Source: CAYTLW01 sp964438735 (GTDB taxonomy: Bacteria; Myxococcota_A; UBA9042). Taken from it: a DNA stretch of 63,466 bases. Shown here piece after piece: positions 42,896-51,874 of the stretch. The stretch is from contig CAYTLW010000034.1 of NCBI GenBank assembly GCA_964438735.1, forward strand, positions 1-63,466, in the 5' to 3' direction. The stretch's first letter is position 1, and every line of letters starts with the position of its first letter. A model generated the notes under the pieces. The model saw nothing but the letters and a program-made list of their open reading frames with translations, had not been told where the DNA came from and made no database searches. The translations under genes and the position numbers were made by a program.

Positions 42896-43306
42896 TCAAT
42901 CCGGGTCCACGGCGGTGTCGAATGCGGGGCTGATGACCGCCAGGCGTCGACTGAGGCTCTCGCGCAGGATCTGGCGTACCTCCTCCATGCCGGCCGCATC
43001 GAAGCCGCCGGCCAGGATCCGCTGGCTCAAGGCGGCGTTCAGCTCGGCGATGGCCTCCCGCTGGGCCTCGACGCCCTCGAAGCGCAGGCCGGTCTCCAGG
43101 TCGGGCAACAGGCGCGACAAGCCGCTCCGCTCTTGAAAGCCGAACGCCTGCTCGGTGCGCAGCTCGGCCTTGACCATGCGCAGCAGTTCTGTGGCCCGCG
43201 CGACCTTGCCGCGCAGCTCCTCGTCGGCGAGCCCGGGCCGCAATTGCCCGTGCAGGAACGCGATGACGGCCGCGAGCAGATCCTGGACATCGGGGCGTTC
43301 GTGCAT
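42896..43306 (-). CDS. DUF6285-like protein
   Basis: A 136-residue, all-helical cytoplasmic protein beginning MHERPDVQDLLAAVIAFLHG. The pattern resembles DUF6285, a small family usually encoded beside an aminoglycoside-phosphotransferase-like gene and an acyl-CoA dehydrogenase in actinobacteria and proteobacteria. Here too it follows a phosphotransferase gene after 25 bases in the same direction. The hallmarks KVARATELLRMVKAELR and a negatively charged second half are visible. Its biochemical role is unknown; it may be an accessory to the kinase-like partner. No acyl-CoA dehydrogenase is next to it, so the set is incomplete. Confidence 0.75.
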   Translation of the reverse strand: MHERPDVQDLLAAVIAFLHGQLRPGLADEELRGKVARATELLRMVKAELRTEQAFGFQERSGLSRLLPDLETGLRFEGVEAQREAIAELNAALSQRILAGGFDAAGMEEVRQILRESLSRRLAVISPAFDTAVDPD

Positions 43307-43331
43307 CTCGTCCTCCGGCCGGGCGGCCGGT

Positions 43332-44363
43332 TCAGTTCCAGGCCGGCGCCGGGCCGCGGGCCGCCAGACGCAGGGCCTCGAAGGACCACTCCACGGCCCG
43401 CCGCGCGGCGAGCAGGCGATCCAGGTCGGCGACGCCTGCGGCCAGGGCGGCTTCGGCCGGTTCCACCGCGTCCAATGCGTGGCGCACCGACAGGGCCACC
43501 TCCCACCAGTGAATGTGCGCCCGGTCGGGCGTGGTGCCGCCAGCCTTGTCGTAGGCGGCGTAGAAGGGCTCGCGGCGACCCAGCCCGCCGACCGGCAGGC
43601 CCAGTTCGTCGAATCGCCAGCGCCGCAGGGAGATGGCTGCCAGGTCCAGCGCAGGACAGCCCCAACCGGTGCGTGACCAGCCGACGATGGCCTCCAGGCC
43701 AGCGTTGGAGACCAGCAGATTGCCTACGTGAAAGTCGCCGTGAACCAGCGAGACCGGGCTGCCTGTGGGCAGGTTGTCCGACAACCAGGCCCAAGCCCAG
43801 GCCAGCTCCGGTCGGGGCTCCCGCAGGTGTTCGATTCGGCGCCGCAGCATGGCCGCAGCGTGCTCCGCCGGCGCATCCGGCGGTTGCCAATCCGGCAATT
43901 CTGCCAGCGAGGGGTGACTGACAGGTGTGACGCGATGCAGCACCGCCAGCTGCCCTGCGAGGGTGGCCATAAGCCCCTTGCGCACATCGATCAGGCTGCT
44001 CGCCCGTACGATCCGGTCGCCGTCGGAGATGCCCTCCCGCCAGGGCTGGAAGAAGGCGTGTGCGTCGGTGGCGCAGAGACCCAGGGCTGGCCAGCGCGGC
44101 GGCGGCACCGTCATGCCCAGGGCTGCGACCACCTCGAGGGCCTGTCGCTCCCGCTCACACCCCACAACGCCGGGTCGGAAGCCGGGGCCGTCGCTGCGCA
44201 ACACGCAGCGCAGGTCGCCGGCCCGGGCCAGGGTGAGGTCGACGCGCCACGTCTGTCGACCCGCGCTGCGGCCCAGCAGATCGAGCTGGCGTAGCGTGGC
44301 GAAGTCACCGGTCTCGTTGGCGACGTGGGCTTCGATTCGGGGTCCGGGTTGGCGCATCTGCAT
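43332..44363 (-). CDS. APH-family phosphotransferase with an altered metal site
   Basis: A 343-residue member of the aminoglycoside/choline-kinase-like (APH) family. The catalytic loop is intact as VHGDFHVGNLLV (Asp210, Asn215), but the place of the usual DWE/DFE metal-binding Asp reads AIVGWSRTG (Gly228, codon GGC across 43680-43682), followed by the normal CPALDLA. Family members phosphorylate small molecules or acyl-CoA-type substrates; loss of this Asp would be expected to weaken or abolish catalysis. Overall length and the WALSLRHALD-type C-terminal helices are otherwise normal. It precedes the DUF6285-like gene on the same strand, the usual family arrangement. Confidence 0.85.
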   Translation of the reverse strand: MQMRQPGPRIEAHVANETGDFATLRQLDLLGRSAGRQTWRVDLTLARAGDLRCVLRSDGPGFRPGVVGCERERQALEVVAALGMTVPPPRWPALGLCATDAHAFFQPWREGISDGDRIVRASSLIDVRKGLMATLAGQLAVLHRVTPVSHPSLAELPDWQPPDAPAEHAAAMLRRRIEHLREPRPELAWAWAWLSDNLPTGSPVSLVHGDFHVGNLLVSNAGLEAIVGWSRTGWGCPALDLAAISLRRWRFDELGLPVGGLGRREPFYAAYDKAGGTTPDRAHIHWWEVALSVRHALDAVEPAEAALAAGVADLDRLLAARRAVEWSFEALRLAARGPAPAWN

Positions 44364-44393
44364 CGCCCGCGGGCCGACCGTGCCGGCGCGCTA

Positions 44394-47330
44394 TCAAGCC
44401 GCGCGGACGTCGGCGGCGACCTCGTCGAAGGATGGCAGCAGGACCACCCGCGAACGCGACCGCGCCGACAGGGTCCGATTCTTGCCCAGGGCCACCAGGT
44501 CCGGCGCGCCGTGGTCGCGTTCGCTGCCCACCGTGCGCACGCTGCCGGTGACGACGAAGACGTAGGTCTCGTCGCCGGGCAGCTCGGTCATCGCTCCCTC
44601 GTCCAGATCGATGTGCTCACGGCCGGCGATCCAGGCGATGCGATCGCTGCGCTCCAGGTGGGAGTAGGCCGTGTGTTCGCGCACGTGGTTGTCGAAGCTG
44701 CGCTGGGCGAAGGCGTCCCAGACCGAGGTGGCCAGGTCGGCGCTGCCCTTCATCAGGGCATCGAAAACATCCGCGCCGATGCGCACCAGGGTCACGGCAG
44801 TGGCCGCCTTGATGGACGCCGAGCGGGTCTCGCCGGTGAGCAGAGACATCTCGCCGAGGATGTCGCCGCCGCCGAAGACGTCGAGCAGCAACTCGCCCTC
44901 GGGCAGATCGATGAGCACATGCGCGGCGCCGCGCGAGATGACGTACAAGCTGTCGCCGCGATCGCCCTGGTGGAAGAGGTACTCGCCGGCCGGCACGACC
45001 ACGGTGGTGGCCTGTTCGGCCAGGCGACCGAGGGCGGCCTCGTCCAGGGGCTGGAAGAGCGGAATCTGGCCCAGCAAGGCGGCGATCTCGGGCAGCGGCG
45101 AGGTGGTCTTGCCGGCCGTCAGGCGCTGCATCTGCTCCTCGACCTGGGCGGCGAGCTTGACGGCCAGGTCGTGGTCCATGGCGCCGCGATGGCTCAGGTG
45201 CTCGTAGCCCTCACGTTCGAAGTTCAAGGCGATGCGCTGGGCCAGGCGGGTCTCGATGGCCTGGGAGACCTCGGGCAGGTGCAGACGCATCTCCTCGAGC
45301 CGCTCCTTGGCGCCGCTCAGGTAACCGGAGTAGGTGGCCTTGATGTCCGCGGCCACCTTGGGGTCGACGCCCTCGATGGAGCGGGCAGCGGCGAGGACCT
45401 TGCTGGCGGCGGAACTCTCTGCCCGCGAGAGGTCGTACTGGAAGGCCAGGTTGTCGAACTCCAGCGCCGCGTAGATGCCGTGCATCGCCTTGGACCGGCG
45501 CAGGGTCCGCGTCAGCATGGCGCGCAGCCCCGTGAGCGGCGGCGTACGGCTGGCCGGCGGATCGAGCGCGCCGCGACCAATTCGATCCATCTGCAGGTTG
45601 ATCTCCTGGTCCAGGGTCTTGACCGCGCGGTCACCGAGCGTGCCGTGGCCGAAGGCGGCCCAGTAGGCCTCCCGTTCGACGCTCAACATCTGCGCCCAGT
45701 AGCCCTTGGCGCGCTCATCCTCGCCCAGGCTCTCCATCTGGCCCTTCAGGGCGCTGATCTGCTGGTCCAGCTCCTCGCGGCGGGAGATGACGTCCTCTTC
45801 GACGTCGCCCCAGGAGACCGTTCGCAGGTCGCGCGAGTTGCGCACCTCGTCGATGTGGGTCTTGACCGAGTCGAGCACGGAGGCGCGAGCCGACAGCGCG
45901 GCGAGCTGGTCGGTCAGCGGCGGCTTGTCGTAGCCGAGCCATGCCAGCAGCTTGCCCATGGTGCCGCCGTTGAAGGCGATGGTCATGAACACCACGCCGG
46001 CGCTGAGCAGCAGCATCTTCTGGGCCACCACGGGAGGGACCAGGGGGTCGTTGGCCACGATGAGGACCAGGGCCATGGAGACGGCGCCGCGCAGCCCGCC
46101 CCAGGAGACCACCGCCACGTCGGTCACGCTGATGGGATCGCCCACCAGGTTGGCCAGCGGCCGGAAGATCGAGGTGCCCACGTAGCGGATGATCATGATG
46201 CAGGTGTACAGGACCAGAATCAGGCCCAGGTCCATCCAACCCGCCGAGTCGGCCTGGGTGCCGATGACCGTACCCACCAGGAAGAAGATGAGGGTGTTGG
46301 CCAGGTAGGCCAGCAGCTCCCAGAAGTGGTGCAGGAAGTGGGAGACCTCGGGGCTGACTTTGGTTCGGCCAGGGCCCCCGAGCCAGAGACCGGCGGCGAC
46401 GATGGCCATGACGCCCGAGACGTGCAGCATGCCCTCGGCGACGAACATGGCGGTGTAGCCGATGACCACGGTCAGGGCGATCTCCACCATGGGATCGTTG
46501 AAGATCCGGCCCAGCCACCAGGAGCCGACGATGGCCAGGGTCAGGCCTACGGCGAGGCCGCCTGCGACGACGATGCAGAAGTGGCCCAGGGTCGAGCCGA
46601 CGCCGTGGAAGTGTTCGCCGACCACCAGTTCGAAGAGCACGCCGAAGATCACGATGGCGGTGCCGTCATTGAGCAGGGACTCGCCTTCGATCAGGTGGGC
46701 CATCTTCTTGCTCACGCCGAGCTCGCGCAGCAACGCGACCACAGCCACAGGGTCGGTGGCGCTGATCAACGCGCCGAAGAGCAAGCAAGCGAGAAGCGCG
46801 CCGTTGGCCACCGGATTGGAGAGCTTGCCTGCGGCGACCATCTCCTCGCCATGGCGGGTGAACTCGCCAGCGAAGTCCCAGCCGGCCACATCCAGCAGCC
46901 CGTAGAGCAAGCCGCCGGTGAGCACGGTGGCGAAGAGCAGGGCCGGCACCGCAAAGACGATGGCCGCGCCTACGGTCTTCTTGAATGTGTGCAGGTCAAT
47001 GGCGTAGGCGCTCTCGAAGATCAGCGCGGGCAGGAAGACGAAGATGATCAGGTCGGGTTTGATGTCGCGGGCGTTGCTGAGCGCATAGACGATGTAGTCC
47101 ATGGCGTGTGGATGCCAATCAACTTCGCCGGCGTAGGCCAGCCTGAAGTGCTCGGCGATCGCCTCGTAGTCCGAGAAGCTGGTCAACCCGTAACCGGTCG
47201 CCAGGCCGATGACCAGCATGGCGATCGTGTAGGGGAAGCCCAGTCTGGTCGCCAGTTGGCGGGTCGCAGCGCCGATGGCCAGGGCCAGGGCGAAAACGAT
47301 TACGATCGTGAACTCAGTTCCGTGTGGCAT
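44394..47330 (-). CDS. Na+/H+ exchanger with C-terminal cyclic-nucleotide-binding domain
   Basis: A 978-residue membrane antiporter. Residues about 1-430 hold 11-13 membrane helices of the CPA1 (NhaP/SOS1/NHE) type. The ion-binding and family motifs ISATDPVAVVALLREL and EGESLLNDGTAIVIFG are intact. Residues about 440-740 are a long helical cytoplasmic region, and about 755-870 form a CNBD with GEYLFHQGDRGDSLYVISRG and a phosphate-binding cassette FGGGDILGEMSLL, then TRSASI. A C-terminal about 100 residues follow. The layout recalls plant SOS1 and sperm NHE. It should exchange Na+ for H+ under cAMP or cGMP control. The ATG at 47330 is preceded by a purine-rich GGGGG. Confidence 0.92.
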   Translation of the reverse strand: MPHGTEFTIVIVFALALAIGAATRQLATRLGFPYTIAMLVIGLATGYGLTSFSDYEAIAEHFRLAYAGEVDWHPHAMDYIVYALSNARDIKPDLIIFVFLPALIFESAYAIDLHTFKKTVGAAIVFAVPALLFATVLTGGLLYGLLDVAGWDFAGEFTRHGEEMVAAGKLSNPVANGALLACLLFGALISATDPVAVVALLRELGVSKKMAHLIEGESLLNDGTAIVIFGVLFELVVGEHFHGVGSTLGHFCIVVAGGLAVGLTLAIVGSWWLGRIFNDPMVEIALTVVIGYTAMFVAEGMLHVSGVMAIVAAGLWLGGPGRTKVSPEVSHFLHHFWELLAYLANTLIFFLVGTVIGTQADSAGWMDLGLILVLYTCIMIIRYVGTSIFRPLANLVGDPISVTDVAVVSWGGLRGAVSMALVLIVANDPLVPPVVAQKMLLLSAGVVFMTIAFNGGTMGKLLAWLGYDKPPLTDQLAALSARASVLDSVKTHIDEVRNSRDLRTVSWGDVEEDVISRREELDQQISALKGQMESLGEDERAKGYWAQMLSVEREAYWAAFGHGTLGDRAVKTLDQEINLQMDRIGRGALDPPASRTPPLTGLRAMLTRTLRRSKAMHGIYAALEFDNLAFQYDLSRAESSAASKVLAAARSIEGVDPKVAADIKATYSGYLSGAKERLEEMRLHLPEVSQAIETRLAQRIALNFEREGYEHLSHRGAMDHDLAVKLAAQVEEQMQRLTAGKTTSPLPEIAALLGQIPLFQPLDEAALGRLAEQATTVVVPAGEYLFHQGDRGDSLYVISRGAAHVLIDLPEGELLLDVFGGGDILGEMSLLTGETRSASIKAATAVTLVRIGADVFDALMKGSADLATSVWDAFAQRSFDNHVREHTAYSHLERSDRIAWIAGREHIDLDEGAMTELPGDETYVFVVTGSVRTVGSERDHGAPDLVALGKNRTLSARSRSRVVLLPSFDEVAADVRAA

Positions 47331-47414
47331 CAGGCCCCCGCTTCCGTTACGTGCGCGGCAGAGGATAGGATTCAAACGCCGGACGACGCTATCGCGGCGT
47401 GGCGTGGCCCGTCA

Positions 47415-48860
47415 ATGGTGGCTGGAGGCTGCAATCTCCAGCAAGGAGCGACCCTGGCACGCGTTCTGCTGGTGATGCCGCCGCTACCGCAGCGGCTGGG
47501 CGAGCCCTACCTGGGCCAGCGCTATGTGGCGTCTGCCCTGCTGGCAGATGGCCACCAGGTCCAGGGTGCCGACCTGGCCGCTCGGCAATGGTCGGGCGGC
47601 GAGGACGCGGCGGTGGCCCTGGCGAAGTCGTACCAGCCGGATCTGGTGGGCATGACCCTGTTCACCCACAACGCGCTGGCCGGCTATCGGTTGTTGCAGC
47701 GGATTGGCAGCCACGCGCGGTATACGGTCGCCGGCGGTCCCCACGCGACCGCGCGTCCCATGGAAGCGCTCGCCCATGGTTTCGACGCCGTGGTCACCGG
47801 CGAGGGCGAAGAGGCGGTCGTGGAGTTGGCTCGCGCGCTCGACCACGGCTCGCCAGCCGATCTCGCACACCGCCCGGGTCTCTGGCGGAACGGCCAGCAG
47901 GGCACGGCAGCGGCGCCTTTGGCCAACCTCGACGGCCTGCCTTTGCCCCTGGCGGCGGACGCCTGCTGGCGACCGGAGTGGTACGGCGCGACCGGCGAAA
48001 TCAGCCACAGCGGCACGGTCACCAGCCGCGGCTGCCCCGCCAGGTGTACATTCTGCGCCAACCACGTCACTGGACGCGTGTTTCGATGGCGGGCGGCGGC
48101 CGATGTGATCGACGAGTTGCGCCGCCTGCGCACGGAGCGGGATGTACGCCACTTCGCCTTCTGGGACGACGCCTTCACAGCCAACAAGCCGCGCACCCGC
48201 GAACTCTGCGCCGCCTTGTCGGCCACGCCTGAGCTGGCCGACACGACGTGGAGTTGCATCACGCCGGCCAACATGGTCCGCCCTGAGCTGCTCGAGGTGA
48301 TGGCCGGCGCCGGCTGCGTGGCCATCAACTTCGGCATCGAGAGCGGCGATCCCGGCGTGTTGAAGGCGATCGGCAAGGGTCAGCGACCGCGGCATGTGCA
48401 CGCCGCCGTGGCCGCCGCCAACTCGCTCGGCATGCAGACGGTGGTGAACTTCATGTTCGGCTTCCCGGACGAGGGGTTGTCGGGGCTGAACAACACCTCC
48501 GCGTTCATGGATGAGCTGGCTTCGTCGGTGGATTTCTTCAATTCCCGCGGCGTGCTGGTGCCGCTGCCCGCGACGCCGGTGTACGAGGCCAACCACGCCC
48601 GCTACGGCTTCACCGACTGGTGGCTGCGCGAGCAGGTGCTGACTGCGGAGCCGCTACCCGATCCGATGGATGCCGCGGCCAACCAGGCCCATGCCGAGAT
48701 GGATCCGGCGCTGGAGTGGAACTTCTTCCATTATCCCGCAGATGTCAGGACCGCGATCGCGGACCTGGTACGTCGCAAGGCGCGTCATAACGCCGCCACC
48801 ATCGCCCGCGTGCAGCGCGGCGCGCTCGAATCGGTTGCGCGGACCGCGTCGGAACGCTAG
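47415..48860 (+). CDS. B12-binding radical SAM protein
   Basis: About 481 residues. The N-terminal cobalamin-binding fold (about 12-140) begins RVLLVMPPLPQRLGEPYLGQ and contains LLADGHQV, GMTLFTHN and TVAGGPHATARP; the loop carries no DxHxxG His, so binding may be base-off. The radical SAM domain has the 4Fe-4S motif SRGCPARCTFCANH (CxxxCxxC) and continues with FWDDAFTANK and GVAINFGIESGD. This class carries out methylations and rearrangements, often in lipid or cofactor synthesis; no product can be named. ATG at 47415 is the first reasonable start; the true start could be the CTG at 47454 or GTG at 47472. The gene is divergent from the antiporter with about 84 bases between them. Confidence 0.9.
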   Translation: MVAGGCNLQQGATLARVLLVMPPLPQRLGEPYLGQRYVASALLADGHQVQGADLAARQWSGGEDAAVALAKSYQPDLVGMTLFTHNALAGYRLLQRIGSHARYTVAGGPHATARPMEALAHGFDAVVTGEGEEAVVELARALDHGSPADLAHRPGLWRNGQQGTAAAPLANLDGLPLPLAADACWRPEWYGATGEISHSGTVTSRGCPARCTFCANHVTGRVFRWRAAADVIDELRRLRTERDVRHFAFWDDAFTANKPRTRELCAALSATPELADTTWSCITPANMVRPELLEVMAGAGCVAINFGIESGDPGVLKAIGKGQRPRHVHAAVAAANSLGMQTVVNFMFGFPDEGLSGLNNTSAFMDELASSVDFFNSRGVLVPLPATPVYEANHARYGFTDWWLREQVLTAEPLPDPMDAAANQAHAEMDPALEWNFFHYPADVRTAIADLVRRKARHNAATIARVQRGALESVARTASER

Positions 48861-48871
48861 GTTGCCGGCCC

Positions 48872-49846
48872 ATGTACCGAATGCACCACATCTTCATCGT
48901 CGCCCTTCTGCCCCTCCTCGCCCTGCTTCTCAGCGCTTGCGCAGGCATGAAGTTCGCCCGCAATGACGGCGCCCATCGCTATCGCGCCCTGCCTCTGGGC
49001 ACCCAGGTGAAGGTGGTCGGCGCGTCGCTGGAGTTGCCGCAGCCGGTGGTGGCCATCGGCACCTTGACCCAAACGGTCACGGGCGGCGAGAAGCCGGACC
49101 CTGGCCCGGTCACGGAGCGATTCCGCAAACACGCCGCCCGCTATGGCTGTGACGCAGTGGTCGGCATCAAATCGACCACCCGCACCAGCACGGTCAAGAA
49201 GCGCAAGAAGAAGATCGGGGAAGGCGGCAAGATCTCCTATACCAATGAGACTTTCACCCAGTACCACCACGACTGGACGGCCACCTGTACGCGCACCTCC
49301 AAGGCGCCTGGCGGGCTGCTGGAGGGCACTGGCAAGACGGCCGCCATGCCGCCGGAGGCGCTGCCCGTGGTGCCCGTGCCGCCGCGACCGATTCGGGTCG
49401 AGCGGGCCGAAGGCAAAGGCAACCCGCTGGCCGAGAAGACCTGGCGCCAGCTGGCGGTGTTCAAGGGGCCCTTCCTGAGCAACTGGGGGGAGCAATTCCG
49501 CGGCCCGGCGCCGGCGGAGATCGAGGTCCTGGAATGCCTCAACGAATTGCTGGTCCAGGTGGCCGGACCGACGGGGTTCTGGCGTCGCACGGTGCCGTTG
49601 GACTGGTTTGGCTGCAACGCCACTCCGGATACGGCGCAGTGCAAGCAAGCGAAAGCAGCGGGCAAGGCGCTGGCGCCTTATGAACGGCTGCAGAAGTCCA
49701 TCGGCCGTACCTCCGAGAAGTCGGCGCGCTCCTTCCTGAAGCGACACGCACGAACCATCGACAGGTTTCTTGAGGATGTGGTGCCGCTGCAGGCTTCCCT
49801 GTCCGGCATGAAGACGACGACCTTCTACAAGAAACATTTCAAATAG
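48872..49846 (+). CDS. Lipoprotein of unknown function
   Basis: A 324-residue lipoprotein (LLALLLSACAGMK, Cys about 22). Near the front is KVVGASLELPQPVVAIGTLT and FRKHAARYGCDAVVGIKS, a strand-helix-strand pattern similar in style to small domains that gather heavy-metal or phosphate binding loops, but not enough to assign. A Lys-rich patch (TVKKRKKKIGEGGK) and Pro-rich linker (PPEALPVVPVPPRPIRVE) separate this from a helical C-terminal half. It follows the radical SAM gene after 11 bases and may be co-transcribed. I do not recognise a named family. Confidence 0.78.
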   Translation: MYRMHHIFIVALLPLLALLLSACAGMKFARNDGAHRYRALPLGTQVKVVGASLELPQPVVAIGTLTQTVTGGEKPDPGPVTERFRKHAARYGCDAVVGIKSTTRTSTVKKRKKKIGEGGKISYTNETFTQYHHDWTATCTRTSKAPGGLLEGTGKTAAMPPEALPVVPVPPRPIRVERAEGKGNPLAEKTWRQLAVFKGPFLSNWGEQFRGPAPAEIEVLECLNELLVQVAGPTGFWRRTVPLDWFGCNATPDTAQCKQAKAAGKALAPYERLQKSIGRTSEKSARSFLKRHARTIDRFLEDVVPLQASLSGMKTTTFYKKHFK

Positions 49847-49865
49847 CATATTTGGGGCGCACATC

Positions 49866-51866
49866 ATGAAGCATCACCTGGCGATTATAGGCCTCCTGGT
49901 GATGCTCTTGCCCAGCGCTTGCTCCGACGATCCGGCCGATGGCGACGGCGGCGCGGACGCAGCCGCTACCGCCGATGGGGGCGGCGAGGATGCACTCTCC
50001 GCGGACGACGTGGCGGGTGACACTCAGGCGGATATCGGTGGCGGAGCGGTGGACTCCAGCAGCCCCGTGGACGCCACGCCCAATCCAGCGCAAGACGTGC
50101 CCGTTGCGGACAGCGGCGAACCGGAAGATGCCACTGTGGTCGACGTGCCGTCCGACTCCTCAAACGACGATGCGGCGCAGGGCCAGACCGACGCGGCTAC
50201 AAACGCCGACGGCGGCGAGTCCGTGGACGCAGCCGGTGATGTGGACAAACCCGCCTGCCCTCCGGTGAAGATCTTCGACTACAAGTGCACCGATGGCGAC
50301 CCCAAGTCCTGTCCTGGCGGCAGCTGCGTGTTCGGCATGTGCATCGGACCGGTGCTGGACCCGCTGCGCTGGAAGGACTGCGGTGACGGCACCTGCCAGA
50401 CGTGCGAGACGGCGGACACCTGCCCGGCCGATTGCGGCGCGATTCCCAAGCTCAGTGGAAGCAAGGTGTGGAAGAACGACACGACCATCAGCATCTGGGT
50501 GCATGGATTCACCAACAAAAGCGAGGAGAAGCTGGCCAAGACGCCCTATGGCGAAGTCAAGGGCTGCGGTGACGTCTTCGAGAAGATGCAGAAGTTGGGT
50601 GTCAAGCGGCCGTGCGGCGACACGCCCGAGGGCGCCAAGAAGCCCAACCAGCTGGTCGCGGTGGAGTACTACGGCAAGAAACCCGCCGCCTGGCTGAGCG
50701 CCAAGGACGTCAAGGAGATTGAGGCCTGGCCCTACGACAAGGGGGCGTTGGGGCTGCAGCGTTATGCGCTCATCGTGGCCAAGTTCGCCCGCCATCGGCT
50801 CAAATCTTCGGCCGCCACCCATATCAATTTCATTTGCCATTCCATGGGTTGCCTGATCATTCGCCACTTGCTGGAGAACAACTACGAGAACCTGGCGGCG
50901 GAGAACCGCATCGTCCGCTGGATGACCAATACGGGCGTCATCGCCGGCGCCAGGCTGGCGCGCTTGTATGACAACCCGGCCATCCAACAGGGGGCCAAGG
51001 CGCTGGGTCTGGAGCTGTCCGACTTCGTCTTGATGAACCCGGACTACGTGATGGATACGACCGCGTGGTGGGATCACAAGCTATATGAGGGCAACAATCC
51101 GCTGCTAGCGGGCACGCTGATTCACCACACCGTGGCGACAGACCCCAAGATCAAGGAGGCCCTCGGCATCCAGCTGCTGGACCTGAACAACCCGGGAGAC
51201 GAGCCCAACGACGGCATCATGTACACGCTGGATCAGTACTTCCACAGCCAGTCGGATGCTGCGTCGGCGGTCACCGCGGCCGGCAAGAAGCTGCCCTCCA
51301 CCCGCAGCTACGGCTACCACGACCACATGACCAATCCGGGCACCGAAGCCGTCGGCGTCCTCGCCGCAGCAGCCTTGGTCGGGGCACGTAAGGTGGTCAT
51401 CCGGCTTCAGGAAGTGGAACTCCACGACGACCTGGAACAGGACAATCCGCTGGACTTCAGCCAGGCGGGGCAGGCGCCGGCGGATGTCGCCGCGGAAGTC
51501 CTGGTGCGCTACGACCCGTGGGTGAAGAAGAAGCTGGGCAAGGACGTGAAGGTCAGCGAGGTGCGCATCGACCATCGCTCGGCCGAGATGTTCCAGATGA
51601 AGGAGAAGTCGACCAAGAAGCCGGGGCTGGTGCTCTTCTCCGGTCCGGTGCACGACGACATGAAGGCGCTCTCGTTGCAGGTGAAGCTCATGGAGACCGA
51701 CTGGTACCCGCGCTTTAACATCAAGGAGACGCTGCCCGGCATCGGGGCCATGCACAAGCCGCTGGCCACCTTTAGCGGGCAGGTGCAGCTGGTCGACAAG
51801 GTCATCGAGGTCAAGGACAAGGCCGCGCGGATGGTCCTGTCCGTGACCGTGCACAAGATGTATTGA
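49866..51866 (+). CDS. Exported lipase-like alpha/beta-hydrolase lipoprotein
   Basis: A 666-residue lipoprotein (VMLLPSACSDDP, Cys about 19). The first about 125 residues after the lipid are an Asp/Ala/Gly/Val-rich linker. A Cys-rich module follows (CPPVKIFDYKCTDG, CPGGSCVFGMC, CQTCETADTCPADCG; likely disulfides). The hydrolase domain starts SIWVHGFTNKSEEK, with the nucleophile elbow in NFICHSMGCLIIRHL: CHSMG replaces the usual GxSxG first Gly by Cys, which is tolerated in some lipases. A late YGYHDHMTNPGTE can supply the catalytic His. The C-terminal 170 residues are a beta-rich domain. It should act outside the outer membrane or in the periplasm on lipids or esters. Confidence 0.85.
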   Translation: MKHHLAIIGLLVMLLPSACSDDPADGDGGADAAATADGGGEDALSADDVAGDTQADIGGGAVDSSSPVDATPNPAQDVPVADSGEPEDATVVDVPSDSSNDDAAQGQTDAATNADGGESVDAAGDVDKPACPPVKIFDYKCTDGDPKSCPGGSCVFGMCIGPVLDPLRWKDCGDGTCQTCETADTCPADCGAIPKLSGSKVWKNDTTISIWVHGFTNKSEEKLAKTPYGEVKGCGDVFEKMQKLGVKRPCGDTPEGAKKPNQLVAVEYYGKKPAAWLSAKDVKEIEAWPYDKGALGLQRYALIVAKFARHRLKSSAATHINFICHSMGCLIIRHLLENNYENLAAENRIVRWMTNTGVIAGARLARLYDNPAIQQGAKALGLELSDFVLMNPDYVMDTTAWWDHKLYEGNNPLLAGTLIHHTVATDPKIKEALGIQLLDLNNPGDEPNDGIMYTLDQYFHSQSDAASAVTAAGKKLPSTRSYGYHDHMTNPGTEAVGVLAAAALVGARKVVIRLQEVELHDDLEQDNPLDFSQAGQAPADVAAEVLVRYDPWVKKKLGKDVKVSEVRIDHRSAEMFQMKEKSTKKPGLVLFSGPVHDDMKALSLQVKLMETDWYPRFNIKETLPGIGAMHKPLATFSGQVQLVDKVIEVKDKAARMVLSVTVHKMY

Positions 51867-51874
51867 GATCCCGC

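Noticed and set aside
44325..47414. A very long open frame on the plus strand opposite the Na+/H+ exchanger, in frame with the radical SAM gene
   Set aside because: Its translation is His/Gln/Gly/Asp-rich low-complexity sequence, and the minus strand carries a clear exchanger with helices and motifs. Long antisense frames are expected at this GC content. Only the part from about 47415 is real.
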